The position numbers were made by a program, and so were the translations under genes. A stretch of DNA of 64,000 bases, taken from the NCBI RefSeq assembly GCF_001931485.1, contig NZ_MSDV01000036.1, forward strand, positions 1 to 64,000, given 5' to 3'. Each line of letters begins with the position of its first letter. Position 1 is the first letter of the stretch. This DNA is from Burkholderia sp. SRS-W-2-2016. GTDB lineage: Bacteria > Pseudomonadota > Gammaproteobacteria > Burkholderiales > Burkholderiaceae. This document shows positions 17,545-28,800 of this stretch, piece by piece. The notes beneath the pieces were generated by a model that had not been told where the DNA came from, did no database searches, and was given only the letters and a program-made list of their open reading frames with translations.

Positions 17545-18321
17545 TCACGGACGATTGAGCGCGTCGAGATTGAACGTGTCGGCGGCGAACTTCTTCGTCT
17601 TCACGTCCGAATACTGCAGCACCGAGTAGTTCGATCGATCGATCGTGTCCTGGATGCTCATCTTGCTGACGAACGGCTGCGTGCTGCCGTCGATCTGCAG
17701 CTTGTTGCCGATCTCGAACTGCGCGGTCTTGAACAGCTTGCCCGACACGGTGTAGAACTCGGCCTTCAACGGCACGTGACGCGCGACCGATACGTAGTAG
17801 ACGATCCGGTCGTAAGTGACGAAGCGGCTCTTCGCGACCAGATTGATCACGTACGCGTCCTCGCCGTTCACCGGCTCGGTGCGCAGGATCGTCGCATCGT
17901 AGTCCTTCGCATAGTTGGTCGATGCGATATCGCCGTTCGACGCCGGGCCCACCATCTTCTGCCGGGTCGAGATCGACACCGGCTTGGTCAGCGTCGCTTT
18001 ACCGAACCACATGCTGCGGCCGTTCTGCAACAGCCGGCTGCCGGCTTCGCGCGGCGGATAGGTGGCCTGCGCGAGGCTGTCGTCGCCGCTCGCGCGCACC
18101 ACGTAGGTCCGCTTGTCGATCGGGCCGCCGGAGTCCTGGCCGGTGATATCGATCGTCCATTGCACGCCGTTCAGCCCGCCGCCGCGTGCGCGGTCGCTCG
18201 CCGCGACGATTTCGGTCGGGTTCGGGTTCTGCTGATCCGCCGCGACCGCGTGAAGCGGCACTGCCGCGCCGCTTGCGAGCAGCGACATGCCGAGAAAAAT
18301 GACTGCCTTGAAACGCTGCAT
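17545..18321 (-). CDS. LolA-like outer-membrane lipoprotein-sorting protein
   Basis: This 258-aa periplasmic protein resembles the 'outer membrane lipoprotein-sorting protein' group (LolA/LolB fold). Its signal peptide runs MQRFKAVIFLGMSLLASG to about AVAADQQ. Typical elements are the ARGGGLNGVQWT region, the strand pairs around WFGKATLTKP, and a conserved AYVINLVAKSRFVTYDRIVYYV stretch near the middle. Proteins of this fold shuttle acylated cargo through the periplasm. The start at 18321 was chosen for the signal peptide. It sits 43 bp after the permease gene and directly ahead of the beta-barrel gene, between an inner-membrane extractor and an outer-membrane acceptor. Confidence 0.85.
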   Translation of the reverse strand: MQRFKAVIFLGMSLLASGAAVPLHAVAADQQNPNPTEIVAASDRARGGGLNGVQWTIDITGQDSGGPIDKRTYVVRASGDDSLAQATYPPREAGSRLLQNGRSMWFGKATLTKPVSISTRQKMVGPASNGDIASTNYAKDYDATILRTEPVNGEDAYVINLVAKSRFVTYDRIVYYVSVARHVPLKAEFYTVSGKLFKTAQFEIGNKLQIDGSTQPFVSKMSIQDTIDRSNYSVLQYSDVKTKKFAADTFNLDALNRP

Positions 18322-18364
18322 CGTATGAGTACCTGACAGAGAAAATGGAAACATCGATCGACGC

Positions 18365-19591
18365 TCAGACGAAGCTCAGCGCGTCGACCACTTCGATGCG
18401 GGTCGCGCGATACGCGGGCCACGCCGCGCACAGCACCGCGAAAAAGCTCACCGCGAGCGCGATCAGCAGCATCCGCGGCCAGTCGAGATCGACCTGCAGC
18501 AACACGCGATACGACGAATTCGGCGGCACGTAGCCGATCCCCGACGCGTTGATCGCGAGCGCCGCGAGCACCGTGATCGCAAAGCCCGCCGCGCAGCCGA
18601 GCAGCGCGATCCACAGCCCTTCGAGCGAGAACAGCCGCACCACGCCCGCATTGGTCAGGCCGAGCGCGCGCAGTGTGCCGATTTCGCGAGTGCGTTCGAC
18701 CACCGCCATCGACATCGTGTTGGCGACACTCATCGCCGAGATCACCAGCACGATGCTGGCGATGAACGAGAAGATCATGTCGAACAGCTGGCGGACCTGG
18801 CTGTAGAAGCTCGACAGTTCCTTCCAGGTTTTGATCTCGACGTCGAAGCCCGCGTCGCGCAGTTGCCGCGCGAGGTCGAGCCGCACGCGGTCGGTCAGCG
18901 CGGCGTCGTCGAGCAGCACGACCAGCCGCTCGACCGACTCGGTGTTCATCAGCGACTGCGCGAGCGCGAGCGTGGTCAGCACGTATTTATCGTTAGTGCC
19001 GGCGCTGCCGGTGTTGAAGATATCGACGACGTCCGCGTCCACCGCGTTCGCCTGACCGTCGAGCGTCGAGGCGAGCAGGCTGAACGTATCGCCCTTCTTC
19101 AGGTTCAGCAGCTTCGCCAGATCCGACGACACCGCGACGCCCGCGTCGTGTTTCGCATCGAGCCGGCCGCCCGAGTCGTCGGTGCCGCCCGCGCCGAGCA
19201 GATCGTTATGCCGCGGCACGATCCCTTCGCCGATAAAGATCGTCGACGCCTCGCCGTTCGAGATCAGCCCATTGAGCGACAGCCGCGGCGAGATCAGCTT
19301 CACGCCGGGCTCGCGATGAATCAGCGCTTCGATCTTGCGGGTGTCGTCGGGCGTGAACAGATAGCGCTTCGGATTGAGCTTGCCTTCGAGCAGGAAGCCG
19401 CGCCGGAAGATCGTCAGGTGTCCGAGACGTTCGCCCATCACCGCCTGCTGTTCGAGCCCGGCATAGACGTTCGAGATATAGCCGCTGAACAGATTGATCG
19501 CGGTGAGGCCGAACGCGATCGCCGCGAGCGTGACGAAGCTGCGGCGGCGATTGCGAAACACGTTTTTGAGTGCGAGAAGCAGCGCATGCAT
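18365..19591 (-). CDS. LolC/E and MacB-like ABC transporter permease
   Basis: This 408-aa inner-membrane protein has the LolCE/MacB layout: one N-terminal membrane helix (MHALLLALKNVFRNRRRSFVTLAAIAF region), a large periplasmic domain (about 45-280), and three C-terminal helices in an FtsX domain. The FtsX core shows SVANTMSMAVVERTREIGTLRALG. Such permeases pull lipidated or hydrophobic cargo from the outer leaflet of the inner membrane and hand it to a periplasmic carrier. The start overlaps the ATPase stop as TGATG, so the two are translationally coupled. The longer frame adds only Arg-rich residues. Confidence 0.92.
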   Translation of the reverse strand: MHALLLALKNVFRNRRRSFVTLAAIAFGLTAINLFSGYISNVYAGLEQQAVMGERLGHLTIFRRGFLLEGKLNPKRYLFTPDDTRKIEALIHREPGVKLISPRLSLNGLISNGEASTIFIGEGIVPRHNDLLGAGGTDDSGGRLDAKHDAGVAVSSDLAKLLNLKKGDTFSLLASTLDGQANAVDADVVDIFNTGSAGTNDKYVLTTLALAQSLMNTESVERLVVLLDDAALTDRVRLDLARQLRDAGFDVEIKTWKELSSFYSQVRQLFDMIFSFIASIVLVISAMSVANTMSMAVVERTREIGTLRALGLTNAGVVRLFSLEGLWIALLGCAAGFAITVLAALAINASGIGYVPPNSSYRVLLQVDLDWPRMLLIALAVSFFAVLCAAWPAYRATRIEVVDALSFV

Positions 19592-20367
19592 CAGTGGGAA
19601 TCTCCTGCGGGAAGCCGGCCGTCGCACAGCCGCAAGCAACGGGTCATATAACGCAGCGCCCGCTCGTCGTGCGTCGAGAACACGAAGGTCACGCCGTGCG
19701 TGCGATTCAGGCGCTGGAACAGTTGCATCGCCGCGTGGGTGTTGTCGCTGTCGAGGCTCGCGGTCGGTTCGTCGGCGATCACCAGTTGCGGCTCACCGAT
19801 CAGCGCGCGCGCGATCGCGACGCGCTGGCGCTGGCCGCCGCTCATCTGCTCGGGGCGCTTGTGGTGATGGCCGGCGAGGCCGACTTCGTCGAGCAGCTCG
19901 CGGGCGCGCGCGCTTTGCGCGGCATTCGTGCGGCCGGCAAGACGCAGCGGCAGCAGCACGTTGTCGAGCGCGCTCAGCACCGGGATCAGGTTGTAGCTCT
20001 GGAACACGAAGCCGATCAGCGCCTGACGGCGCCGCGCGTAGCCGGTCGGCGTGAGGCGCGAAGTCGGTTCGCCCTGCACGTCGATCTCGCCGGTCGAGGG
20101 CTTGTCGAGCAGGCCGATCAGATTGAGCAGCGTGGTCTTGCCGCTGCCGGACGGCCCGACGATCGCGAGCATCTCGCCCGCCTGCACGTCGAGATCGAGA
20201 TTGGCCAGCGCCTGCACCTGGCCGTAGCTGCGGCTCACGCCTTTCAGGCGCACCACCGGCGTGCTGTGCGGCGTTCCCTGCGGAACGAGCGAGGCCGGCG
20301 GCGGAAACGTCGCCAACGGCGCGTCGTCCGCGCCAGCCGTCGCGGCTTCCTGCGAATCGATTCTCAT
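19591..20367 (-). CDS. LolD/MacB-like ABC transporter ATPase
   Basis: This 258-aa cytoplasmic ATPase belongs to the LolD/MacB branch. About 35 Pro/Ala-rich residues precede the domain. Walker A is GPSGSGKTT, the Q-loop lies in GFVFQSYNLIPVLSA, the signature is MSGGQRQR and Walker B is LVIADEPTASLD, the last being typical of this branch. It drives the coupled FtsX permease. It starts 42 bp after the enoyl-reductase gene in the PKS operon. Confidence 0.93.
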   Translation of the reverse strand: MRIDSQEAATAGADDAPLATFPPPASLVPQGTPHSTPVVRLKGVSRSYGQVQALANLDLDVQAGEMLAIVGPSGSGKTTLLNLIGLLDKPSTGEIDVQGEPTSRLTPTGYARRRQALIGFVFQSYNLIPVLSALDNVLLPLRLAGRTNAAQSARARELLDEVGLAGHHHKRPEQMSGGQRQRVAIARALIGEPQLVIADEPTASLDSDNTHAAMQLFQRLNRTHGVTFVFSTHDERALRYMTRCLRLCDGRLPAGDSH

Positions 20368-20409
20368 AGATATCCTGATGATTTTTTCAAATGGCGCGGT
20401 GGGGCTGCG

Positions 20410-21441
20410 TCAGCGCGCGGAGGCAGCGTCGGCCACCCCGCCCGGCGTCCCGCCCTGCATCCCATTCGGCAACAGATAAACCTTGCCCGGCCGCACCGGC
20501 TGCGCGGCCTCGCGCAGCGCCTTGCCGATCGCATCGAGCGGATAGGTCGCGGCGACCTCGCTGCGCAACACCCCCGCGCGCACCAGTTCGACCGCTTCGG
20601 CGAGCAGCGCGTCGCGCTGCGCATGCGTCATCCGCGCGAGCCGCTTGGTGAGCCAGAAGCCCTTCACGCCGATCCCGCGAAAGATCGCGTCGTCGCAGTC
20701 GAGCTGGATCGGGCGGCCCGACAACATCCCGTAGTTGACGATCGCGCCGCCGCTGTCGAGCAGCGCCGCGAGCCGCGCGACGCCGTCGCCGCCGACCGCG
20801 TCGAACGCGACGGTGAGCGGCGAGCTGCCGGCCGCCGCGCGCGCCGCCCGCGCGAGTTCGGGCCCGTCTTCGAGCGCGACGTCGCCGCCCGCGGCCAGCA
20901 CTTCGGCGACCGCCTCGGGCCGGCGCACGATATTCAATGTGCGCAGACCGTCGTGACGCGCGATCTGCATCACCGCGCGGCCGACGCTCGACAGCGGCGC
21001 GGTCTGCACCAGCCAGCCGCCGGGCGCGAGCGCGGCCTGGCGGCGCACCAGTTCGAGGGCGGTGCACGCGCCGACCTTCAGCCCCGCCAGTTGCAGCGGA
21101 TCGAGCGGCGGCCCGACCTTGAACACCAGCGACGCCGGCAGCCGGCGCCGCTGGCACCAGTTGTCGTTGGCCATCAGAATCACCTGGTCGCCCATCGCCA
21201 GATCGCTGACCGACGCGCCGCATTCGACGATCCGCCCGACCGCTTCGAGACCCGGCGTCGCCGGCAGCTTCGGCAGCTCGCCGTAGTGACCGGCGATCCG
21301 CGCGAGATCGGCGAGATTCACCGCGCACGCGTCGATGTCGACCAGCACCTCCCACGCGGCCGGCGCGCCGGGCGCGGCGACCTCGCAGCAGCGCGCGACC
21401 TGCGACGGCGGCCCGAAGCCGTCAATCCGGATCTGTTTCAA
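20410..21441 (-). CDS. MECR-type zinc-free dehydrogenase, probable trans-acting enoyl reductase
   Basis: This 343-aa medium-chain dehydrogenase/reductase reads like mitochondrial-type 2-enoyl thioester reductases (MECR/ETR). GHYGELPKLPATPGLEAVG carries the active-site tyrosine position (Tyr53). PLDPLQLAGLKVGACTALEL and the nucleotide-binding stretch QTAPLSSVGRAVMQIARH also match that group. No structural or catalytic zinc ligands are seen. The start is TTG at 21441, overlapping the previous stop as TTGA; AGGGGA lies about six bases upstream. Since the PKS enoyl-reductase region is degenerate, this protein probably reduces enoyl intermediates in trans, as LovC does for fungal HR-PKSs. That role is inferred. 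Confidence 0.85.
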   Translation of the reverse strand: MKQIRIDGFGPPSQVARCCEVAAPGAPAAWEVLVDIDACAVNLADLARIAGHYGELPKLPATPGLEAVGRIVECGASVSDLAMGDQVILMANDNWCQRRRLPASLVFKVGPPLDPLQLAGLKVGACTALELVRRQAALAPGGWLVQTAPLSSVGRAVMQIARHDGLRTLNIVRRPEAVAEVLAAGGDVALEDGPELARAARAAAGSSPLTVAFDAVGGDGVARLAALLDSGGAIVNYGMLSGRPIQLDCDDAIFRGIGVKGFWLTKRLARMTHAQRDALLAEAVELVRAGVLRSEVAATYPLDAIGKALREAAQPVRPGKVYLLPNGMQGGTPGGVADAASAR

Positions 21442-22790
21442 AAGAGTCCCCTGCTCGCCGGCGCGGCCGCTTTCAGTTCGACCAGCAGCGCGATCGTGCG
21501 GTCGATGTGCTCGCGGGTGTGCGCGGCGTTGATGAAGAAGCGCAGCCGCGCGGCGTCGCGCGGCACCACCGGGAAGATCATCGGGAACGTGAAGATGTTG
21601 TTGTCGAACATCCGCGCGGCCATCCACAGCGCTTTCTCGCCGTCGGGCAGCATCACCGGGATCACCGCCGAGCCTTCGCTGACGCCGGTATCGAGCCCCG
21701 CCGCGCGCGCCTGCGCGCGGAAGTAGTCGGCGCTCTCCAGCACCCGGCGCGCGCGCTCCGGCTCGTCGCGCATGATGCGCAGCGCGGCGAGCCCGGCCGC
21801 CGCGTTGGCCGGCATCGGCGACGCGATGTAGAGCCCGAGCCCCGGCGCGTAGTGCTTGAGCATCGTGATCAGCTCGCGGCGCCCGGCGATATAGCCGCCG
21901 ACCGTCGCGAACGCCTTGCTCATCGACGCGTAGTGAATGTCGATGTCGGCCGGATCGAGCCCGAAGTGATCGACCACGCCGCGCCCGCGCGGGCCGATCA
22001 CGCCCATCGAATGCGCTTCGTCGACCATCAGCAGCGCGTGATAGCGCTTCTTGATCTCGATCAGCCGCGGGATATCGGGGATATCGCCGTCCATGCTGAA
22101 CACGCCTTCGGTCAGGATCAGCACCCGCTCGTAGCTGCCGCGATGCTCGGCGAGCAGCCGTTCGAGCGCGTCGCAATCGTTGTGCGCGAATGCAAAGCGG
22201 CGCGCGCCGCTCAGTTTCGCGCCGACCAGCATGCTGTTATGGACCAGCTCGTCGTACAGCACGAGATCCTGCTTGCGCGCCAGATAGCCGATCGCCGCGA
22301 CGTTGGTGCCGTAGCCGCTGACGCCGAGCACCGCGTCCTCGACGCCGAGCATCTCCGCCAGCTCGCGCTCGAACTCGCCGAACACCGGGATCTCGCCCAT
22401 GATGATCCGGCCCGAGCCGGTCGAGGTGCCGTAGCTGTCGATCGCCTGCTTCGCCGCCGCCTGCACGCGCGGATCGCCCGACAGGTTCAGGTAGTTATAC
22501 GAAGAGAAGTTGATCATCTTGCGGCCGGCCACCTCGACCTCGGCGCTGACCAGCCCGACGTGCTCGCGGAACATGTTCCACTCGTAGCCCTGCTTGTCGT
22601 AGTACCAGCGCGTGTTGGTGTATTCGCGCAGCTCCGGAAAACGCGCGAAGTCATAGTGCTCCGGGCCCACGTTGACTTTCGCGGCGGCGTGCCGGGGCGT
22701 GGGCGCGTCGTCGCCGGCCGCGCCGCTGGTGACAGCCGGCTTGCCGAGCAGCTTCGCGCGCAGGCGTTCGATATGGGTTGCGGGATTCAT
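21438..22790 (-). CDS. Alpha-oxoamine synthase (BioF/serine palmitoyltransferase family)
   Basis: This 450-aa PLP enzyme of the alpha-oxoamine synthase family condenses an acyl thioester with an amino acid and loses CO2. Conserved features are YNYLNLSGDPRV (about 99-109), the GSGRIIMG turn, His184 in ELVHNSM, the Asp257/His260 pair in VDEAHSMG, and the PLP lysine Lys292 in SMSKAFA. The start ATG at 22790 has AAGGAG nine bases upstream. It follows the PKS by 43 bp. Because the PKS has no release domain, this enzyme most likely off-loads its chain, as Fum8p does in fumonisin and PigH in prodigiosin pathways. Classical biotin synthesis is unlikely in this context. Confidence 0.92.
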   Translation of the reverse strand: MNPATHIERLRAKLLGKPAVTSGAAGDDAPTPRHAAAKVNVGPEHYDFARFPELREYTNTRWYYDKQGYEWNMFREHVGLVSAEVEVAGRKMINFSSYNYLNLSGDPRVQAAAKQAIDSYGTSTGSGRIIMGEIPVFGEFERELAEMLGVEDAVLGVSGYGTNVAAIGYLARKQDLVLYDELVHNSMLVGAKLSGARRFAFAHNDCDALERLLAEHRGSYERVLILTEGVFSMDGDIPDIPRLIEIKKRYHALLMVDEAHSMGVIGPRGRGVVDHFGLDPADIDIHYASMSKAFATVGGYIAGRRELITMLKHYAPGLGLYIASPMPANAAAGLAALRIMRDEPERARRVLESADYFRAQARAAGLDTGVSEGSAVIPVMLPDGEKALWMAARMFDNNIFTFPMIFPVVPRDAARLRFFINAAHTREHIDRTIALLVELKAAAPASRGLF

Positions 22791-22833
22791 CGGCGAGTCT
22801 CCTTGCAAGTGTCGAAGTTAGTTCGCATCCGCA

Positions 22834-25800
22834 TCACGCGACCTTCGCGACCGGCGCGGCCGCGTCCGTATCGCCCCAGCCGAACGCGTTCAACGTCTTG
22901 TCGACGATCGCGCGCACGGTCAGGTCGTCGAGAATCTCCAGCACCGACACCGCGATGCCGAGATGGCGATTGAGCAGCGACTGGATCTCGGTCGCCATCA
23001 GCGAGTCGACGCCGAGATCGAGGATCGGCCGGTCGACCGGAATCGCGTCGGCGCTGGTCTCCAGCTCGTCGGCGATCAGCGCCGCGACGAGGCTCGCGAG
23101 CACCGTGAAGCGCTCGGCGGCCGGCACCTCGGCCAGTTCCGCGCGCAGCACCGCGCCCGGATCGGCGTCGGCGCTGGTGTCGGCGGCGATCAGATCGCGA
23201 TAGCGCGGCGATTGCGCGGCCAGCGTTTCGTAGCGGCCCCAGTCGCTCCAGTTGGTGATCAGCGTGATGCCGAGCTGGGTCGTCTCGCGCAACAGCGCGC
23301 GTTCGAGCCAGCGCAGCCCTTCGGCCGACTGCATCCCGCGCAGCCCCATGTAGCGCATGAACTGTTCGAGCTTCTCGTCGCGGGTGACCACGCCGACGTC
23401 GGCAATTGCGCCCCAGTTGATGCTGGTGGCCGGCAGCCCGAGCGCGCGGCGATGCCACGCGAGGCCGTCGAGGAAGCCGTTGGCGGCCACGTAGCTCGCC
23501 TGGCGGCTATTGCCGACCAGGTTCGCGATCGACGAATACAGCACGAAATAATCGAGCGGCAGGTCGCGGGTCGCCTCGTGCAGCAGCCGCGCGCTTTCCG
23601 CCTTGCTGCGCATCACCGCGACGAGGTTGCGCGGATCGAGTTCGACGATCGGCTCGTCGATGATCACGGCCGCCGAGTGGAACACGCCGGCCAGCGGCGC
23701 GGCCGAGCTTGCGAGCGTCGCGAACAGATCGCCGACCTCGCCGGCCTTCGACAGATCGCATTTGATGAACGCGACGCGCGCGCCGCGCTCCTCCAGTTCC
23801 GCGACGAACGCGCGCCGCTCCGGCGTATCGATACCGCTGCGTCCGGCCAGCACGATGTGGCGTGCGCCATGCTCGACCAGCCAGCGCGCGGTCTTCTGAC
23901 CGAAGCCGCCGAGACCGCCCGTGACGAGATAGCTGGCGTCGGCACGCAAGCTGAGCGCTTCATGCACGCGCAGCTGCAACGGCGTATCCGCGGCGTCGAA
24001 GCTGACGATCAGCGGGCTGTCCGCGTCCGGCAGCGCGAGCTTGCGGCTCGCCAGATCGACGATCGACACGGCCAGGCTATCGACCGGCGTCGGCTCGCCG
24101 CTGCCCACTCGTTCGATCGCATTGCGCAGCGCCGCGACGAAGCGGCCCGCGCGCTGCGTGAGCACCGCGAGATCGGCGCGCACGATCGACGCGGCCTGCG
24201 GCGGCACCGTGAACGGCTGCGTGCGCGGCGCGGTATCGATCAGCACACCGCCGGCGGCGAGCGCGTACCAGCCGAAGCTGTCGGCCCACGCGCTCATCGG
24301 CGCGACGATCGCATCGAAGCCGCGATCCCCGGTTACGTCGGCGACCGCCGTTTCGAGCGCGCCGTGCGTGGCGGCAATCGCCGCGACCACGTTGCCGGCC
24401 GGCTGGCGCGTCGAGCCTTCGGCCGGGCTCGCGAACAGCGTGGTCTCGATGCCGCGCCGGCGCAGCGCCGCGCCGACCGCCAGACCGAGTTCGTCGGCGG
24501 CGATCAGCACACGCGCATCGGCGGCGAGATCGGCCTGCTCGACGAGGCGTTCGGCGACCGCTTCGCGCAGCGCGACGAACAGCAGCGCCGTGGCCGCCTT
24601 CGTATCCGCAACGCCTGCCGCGGGCGGCAGTTCGACCAGCTGGAACGCCGAGCGCGGACCGCGAATATGACTCGCGAAATCGGCCGGCGCGAGACCGTAC
24701 ACGCGCTGCCCGATCCGCAGATCGGTGACGTCGCCGCCGACTCCGCTAACCGTCGCGACCACTTCGACGAAGTCCTGATCGAGCGAGTCGGCGCCCGAGT
24801 GGCGCAGCGCGCGCATCGTCAGCGCGACCTGCTCGATGCGCAGCTCGATCGCGTCGTTCGCGAGCGGCGCGCGCACCGTTTCGATCAGCTTCACGCTGCC
24901 GGCGCTCTCCTGCTCCTCGTGTTCGGCGACGCTGCGCACCTGCACCGCGCGCTCGGTGCCGAGCGGCACCGTTTCGATCCGCGGCGCGGCGAGCCACGGC
25001 TTCGCTTCGAGACGGCTCGCGAAGCGATGGCCGCGACGGATCGCGACTTCGTCTTCGTCGGCGTCGCACAGCAGTTCGAGAATCGCCGCGTCGAGGTCGT
25101 CATCGCTCGCGGCGGCCGGGATATCGACCGTGCTGAAGCGCATCGCTTCGAGTTCGTTGAACGCGACGCGCGCGAAACCGTTCAGCGCGGTTTGCGCGGG
25201 TTCGACCGCGATATGGTTGGCGCGGTCGCCGTCGCCGACGCTGAACGCGTTGCGGGTCAGCAGATACGTGCGCGGCCGCTGCGCGACCGGCAACGCCGCC
25301 AGTTGACGCGTAATGCCGAGCATGAACAGCAGCGCTTCGGTGGCGGTCGGATCGACGCCGTCGAGCGCGGCCTGGGCGCCGTGCGCGAACAGCACACCGC
25401 TGACCGGGCCGGCCGCGGCGAGGGCCTTGGCGATATCGTCGGCCGAGTCGGGGCGCACGCTGATGCGCGCGCCGTCCACGTTGAAACCGGCGCCCGCGTG
25501 CAGCCGCGCGCAGACTCGCGCGCCGAACGCTTCGAGGCCCTCGGCGAGGCGGTCGGTCAGCGCGGCCGCCGCCGGGTCTTCGATCACCAGCCAGTGACCG
25601 AGCCGCTTTGGTTCGCTCGCGCTGCCGGCGTCGTGCCATTCGTAGCGGGTCATCTGCAGCTTGACCGGATCGCCGAAGTCGTCGGTGCGGGCGACCTTCG
25701 CGGACGACGCGGTCACGCGCATCTCGCGGATCACCGCGAGCACCGCGCCCGAATCGTCGACCAGCGTCAGGTCCGCATCGATATGCTGCGGGCTCACGCG

Positions 25801-28800
25801 CACCTGCACCGCCTCGCACCAGTAGCGCGCGGGCAGTTGCGGGACCAGCAGACGCAGCTCCTTGAAACCGGTCGGCAGGAAGGTCGCTTCGTTGTCCTCG
25901 AGCAGGCTGACCAGCACCTGGAAGCACGCGTCGAGCATCACCGGCTGCGCCAGATAACCGGCCTCGCGCAGCGCCGGATCGCGTTCGATCAGCGCCAGCA
26001 CGCGGCCGCCCTGCGGCGCCAGATGCAGCGCCTTGACGGTCTGGAATTTCGCTCCGTACTGCAAACCGATGCGGGCAAGCTGGCGATAGAACTCGGCCGG
26101 CTCGCGCTCGACCGGCAACGCGGCGCGCCATGCGTCGAGATCGACGCGGCGCGCCTCGGCCGCGCCGAGCGCGGCGACGCTGGCGGTCAGATGCAACTGC
26201 CCTTCGCCGATCTTGCCGCTGTCGAGGCTGCGAATCGCCGCACGCCGCGTGTCGCGGTCGTAGCTCGATACGTAGTCGATCGCACGGTCGCCGGCCAGCA
26301 CCAGCGGCGCGCGAATCTCGACGTCGCCGATGCGCCAGCCCGGCGCGCGCGGATGCAGCAGCGCGGCCATTTCGAGCAGCGTTTCGATGTAGCCGGCGGC
26401 CGGCATGATCGCGGTGCCGGACACGATGTGGTCCTTCAGATAGGCAAGCTCGTCGTATTCGAGGTCGTTGACCCACACGCCGGTCGCCGGATACTGCTCG
26501 CAGCCGAGCAGCGGCCGCTCGGTCGGGCTCACGCGCTGATACACCGAGCGCTCGGTTTCGAGCCATGCGCGCTCGCGCTGCCACGGATAGTTCGGTAGCG
26601 CGGTGAAGCGGCCCGCGCCGTTCAGCGCGCGCCAGTCGAGCGTGCAGCCGCTTGCGAACACCTGGGCGATCGCGCGGTACACGCGCTTGCATTCGGCCTC
26701 GTTGCGCCGCAGCGTTTCGACCAGACGGATCTCTTTCGCGCGCGCCTTCACGCAGTCGCGCATCGCGCTCGACAGCACCGGATGCGGGCCGACTTCGACG
26801 AAGGTCGCAAAACCCGCGTCGACCAGCGACTGCACCGCATCCGCGAACGCGACCGGCTCGCGCACGTTGCGCGCCCAGTACTCGGCGCCGAACGACGGCC
26901 CTTGCAGGCGCTGTCCGGTGACCGTCGAATAGACCGGAATCACCGGTTCACGCGCGACGATGCCGCGCAGCGACGTGGTCAGCTCGGCGAGAATCGGCTC
27001 CATCAGATAGCTGTGGTACGGCACCTCGACGTTCAGCACGCGGTTGAAGATTTCGCGCGCGGACAGCTCGGCGGCCAGCGCCTCGATCGCCGCGGTTTCG
27101 CCCGACAGCGTCAGCGTGTTCGGGCCGTTCGCCGCGGCGATTTCGACGCGCCCCGCGTACGTTTCGAGCAACGGCGCGAGCGCGTCGCGGCCGACGCCGA
27201 CCGCGAGCATGCTGCCGGTGCCGGCGGTTTGCGCCTGCAAACGGCTGCGTTCGTAGCTGACCCGCAATGCGTCTTCGAGACTCAACGCGCCGCTGACCGC
27301 GGCCGCCGCGACTTCGCCGACGCTATGGCCGACCACCGCGCCCGGCGTCACGCCCGCGGCGCGCAGCACCGCGACGATGCCCCACTGCACGATGAAGTTG
27401 GCCGGCTGCGCATAGATCGTCCTGGTGATCTGCGAGTCGGCTTCGCTTTTGAGCATCTCGGCGAGGATCGAAAAACCGGAGATGCGCTGGAAAATCGCGT
27501 CGGCTTCGTCGACGGCCGCGCGATACAGCGGCTCGTCGCGATAGAGCTGCTGGCCCATCGCCCACCATTGCGGACCCATCCCGCTGAACACCCAGACCGG
27601 CAGCTCGCGCGCGCCGATCACCTGCTGACCGGTGACGAGATGTTCCGACAGCTCGCCTTGCACCAGCGCATGCAGCGCGGCGCGCAACTGCTCGCGGTCC
27701 GCGCCGAGCGCGACCGCGCGCTGACTGAGCGGCGCGCGGCGCAGCGCGGCCGAATGCAGCAGATCGGTGACGTTGGTTGCGGACTCGCCGAGCGCGTCGT
27801 GATAACGCTGCGCGAGCGCCTGCAACGCGGCGGGGCTGCGCGCGGACAGCGGCAGATAGAGCGGCAGATGGTCGGGGCGCGCGGGCGCGGCGGCCGCGTT
27901 AGCGGCGTCAGCGGTGGCCGCCGCCGCGCTCGCGTTCGCCGTGGCATGGACGGGTTCAGGCGCCGAGCGCAGCACCACGTGCGCATTGGTGCCGCCATAA
28001 CCGAACGAATTGATCGCGACGAGGAACGGCTCGCCGGCCGGCGCGAGCGTGATCGGCGCATCGGCCAGCCGCACGCCGAGTTCCTCGAACGGGATACCCG
28101 GGTGCGGGGTTTGCAGATTGCCGAGCGGGAACGCCTCGCGATGCTGCAACGACAGCACCGCCTTGATCACGCCCGCGACGCCGGCGCCGGCTTCCATGTG
28201 ACCGATGTTGCTCTTGATCGAGCCGAGCACGACACGCTCGTCGCCGTGACGGCCGGTGCCGTACACCGAGCCGATCGCGGCCGCTTCGATCGGATCGCCG
28301 ACCGCGGTGCCGGTGCCATGGCATTCGACGTAGCGCACGTTGCGCGTGTCGATCGAGAATCGTTCGGACACCTCGCGAATCAGCTCGCGCTGCGCTTCCT
28401 CGCTCGGCATCGAGATGCCGGGCGTGCGACCGTCCGAGTTGACGCCCGCGCCCGCGACCGTCGCGAGGATCGTGTCGCCGTCGGCGAGTGCGCGCTCGAG
28501 CGGCTTGAGCAGCACGATGCCGCCGCCCTCGGCGCGGCCGTAGCCGTCGCCGCGCGCGTCGAACGATTTGCACTGGCCGTCGCGCGACAGGAACTGCCCC
28601 TTGCTCATGCCGATCGGGTACTCGGGGCGCGTCATCACGTTCGCGCCGCCGACCACCGCCATCTCGCAGTCGCCGGCCCAGATATCGCGGCACGCATAGC
28701 TGAACGCGACCAGCGACGACGAACAGGCAGTGTCGATCGACAGGCTCGGCCCGCGCAGATCGAACGCATGCGACAGGCGGTTCGCGAGCATCGTCATCAT

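Noticed and set aside
22963..26598. Very long open frame on the plus strand opposite the PKS gene (1211 codons), and a similar one at 26782-29187.
   Set aside because: They are antisense shadows of a high-GC gene: Arg/Asp/His-rich composition, no family motifs, no ribosome site, and the PKS on the other strand has intact catalytic motifs throughout.
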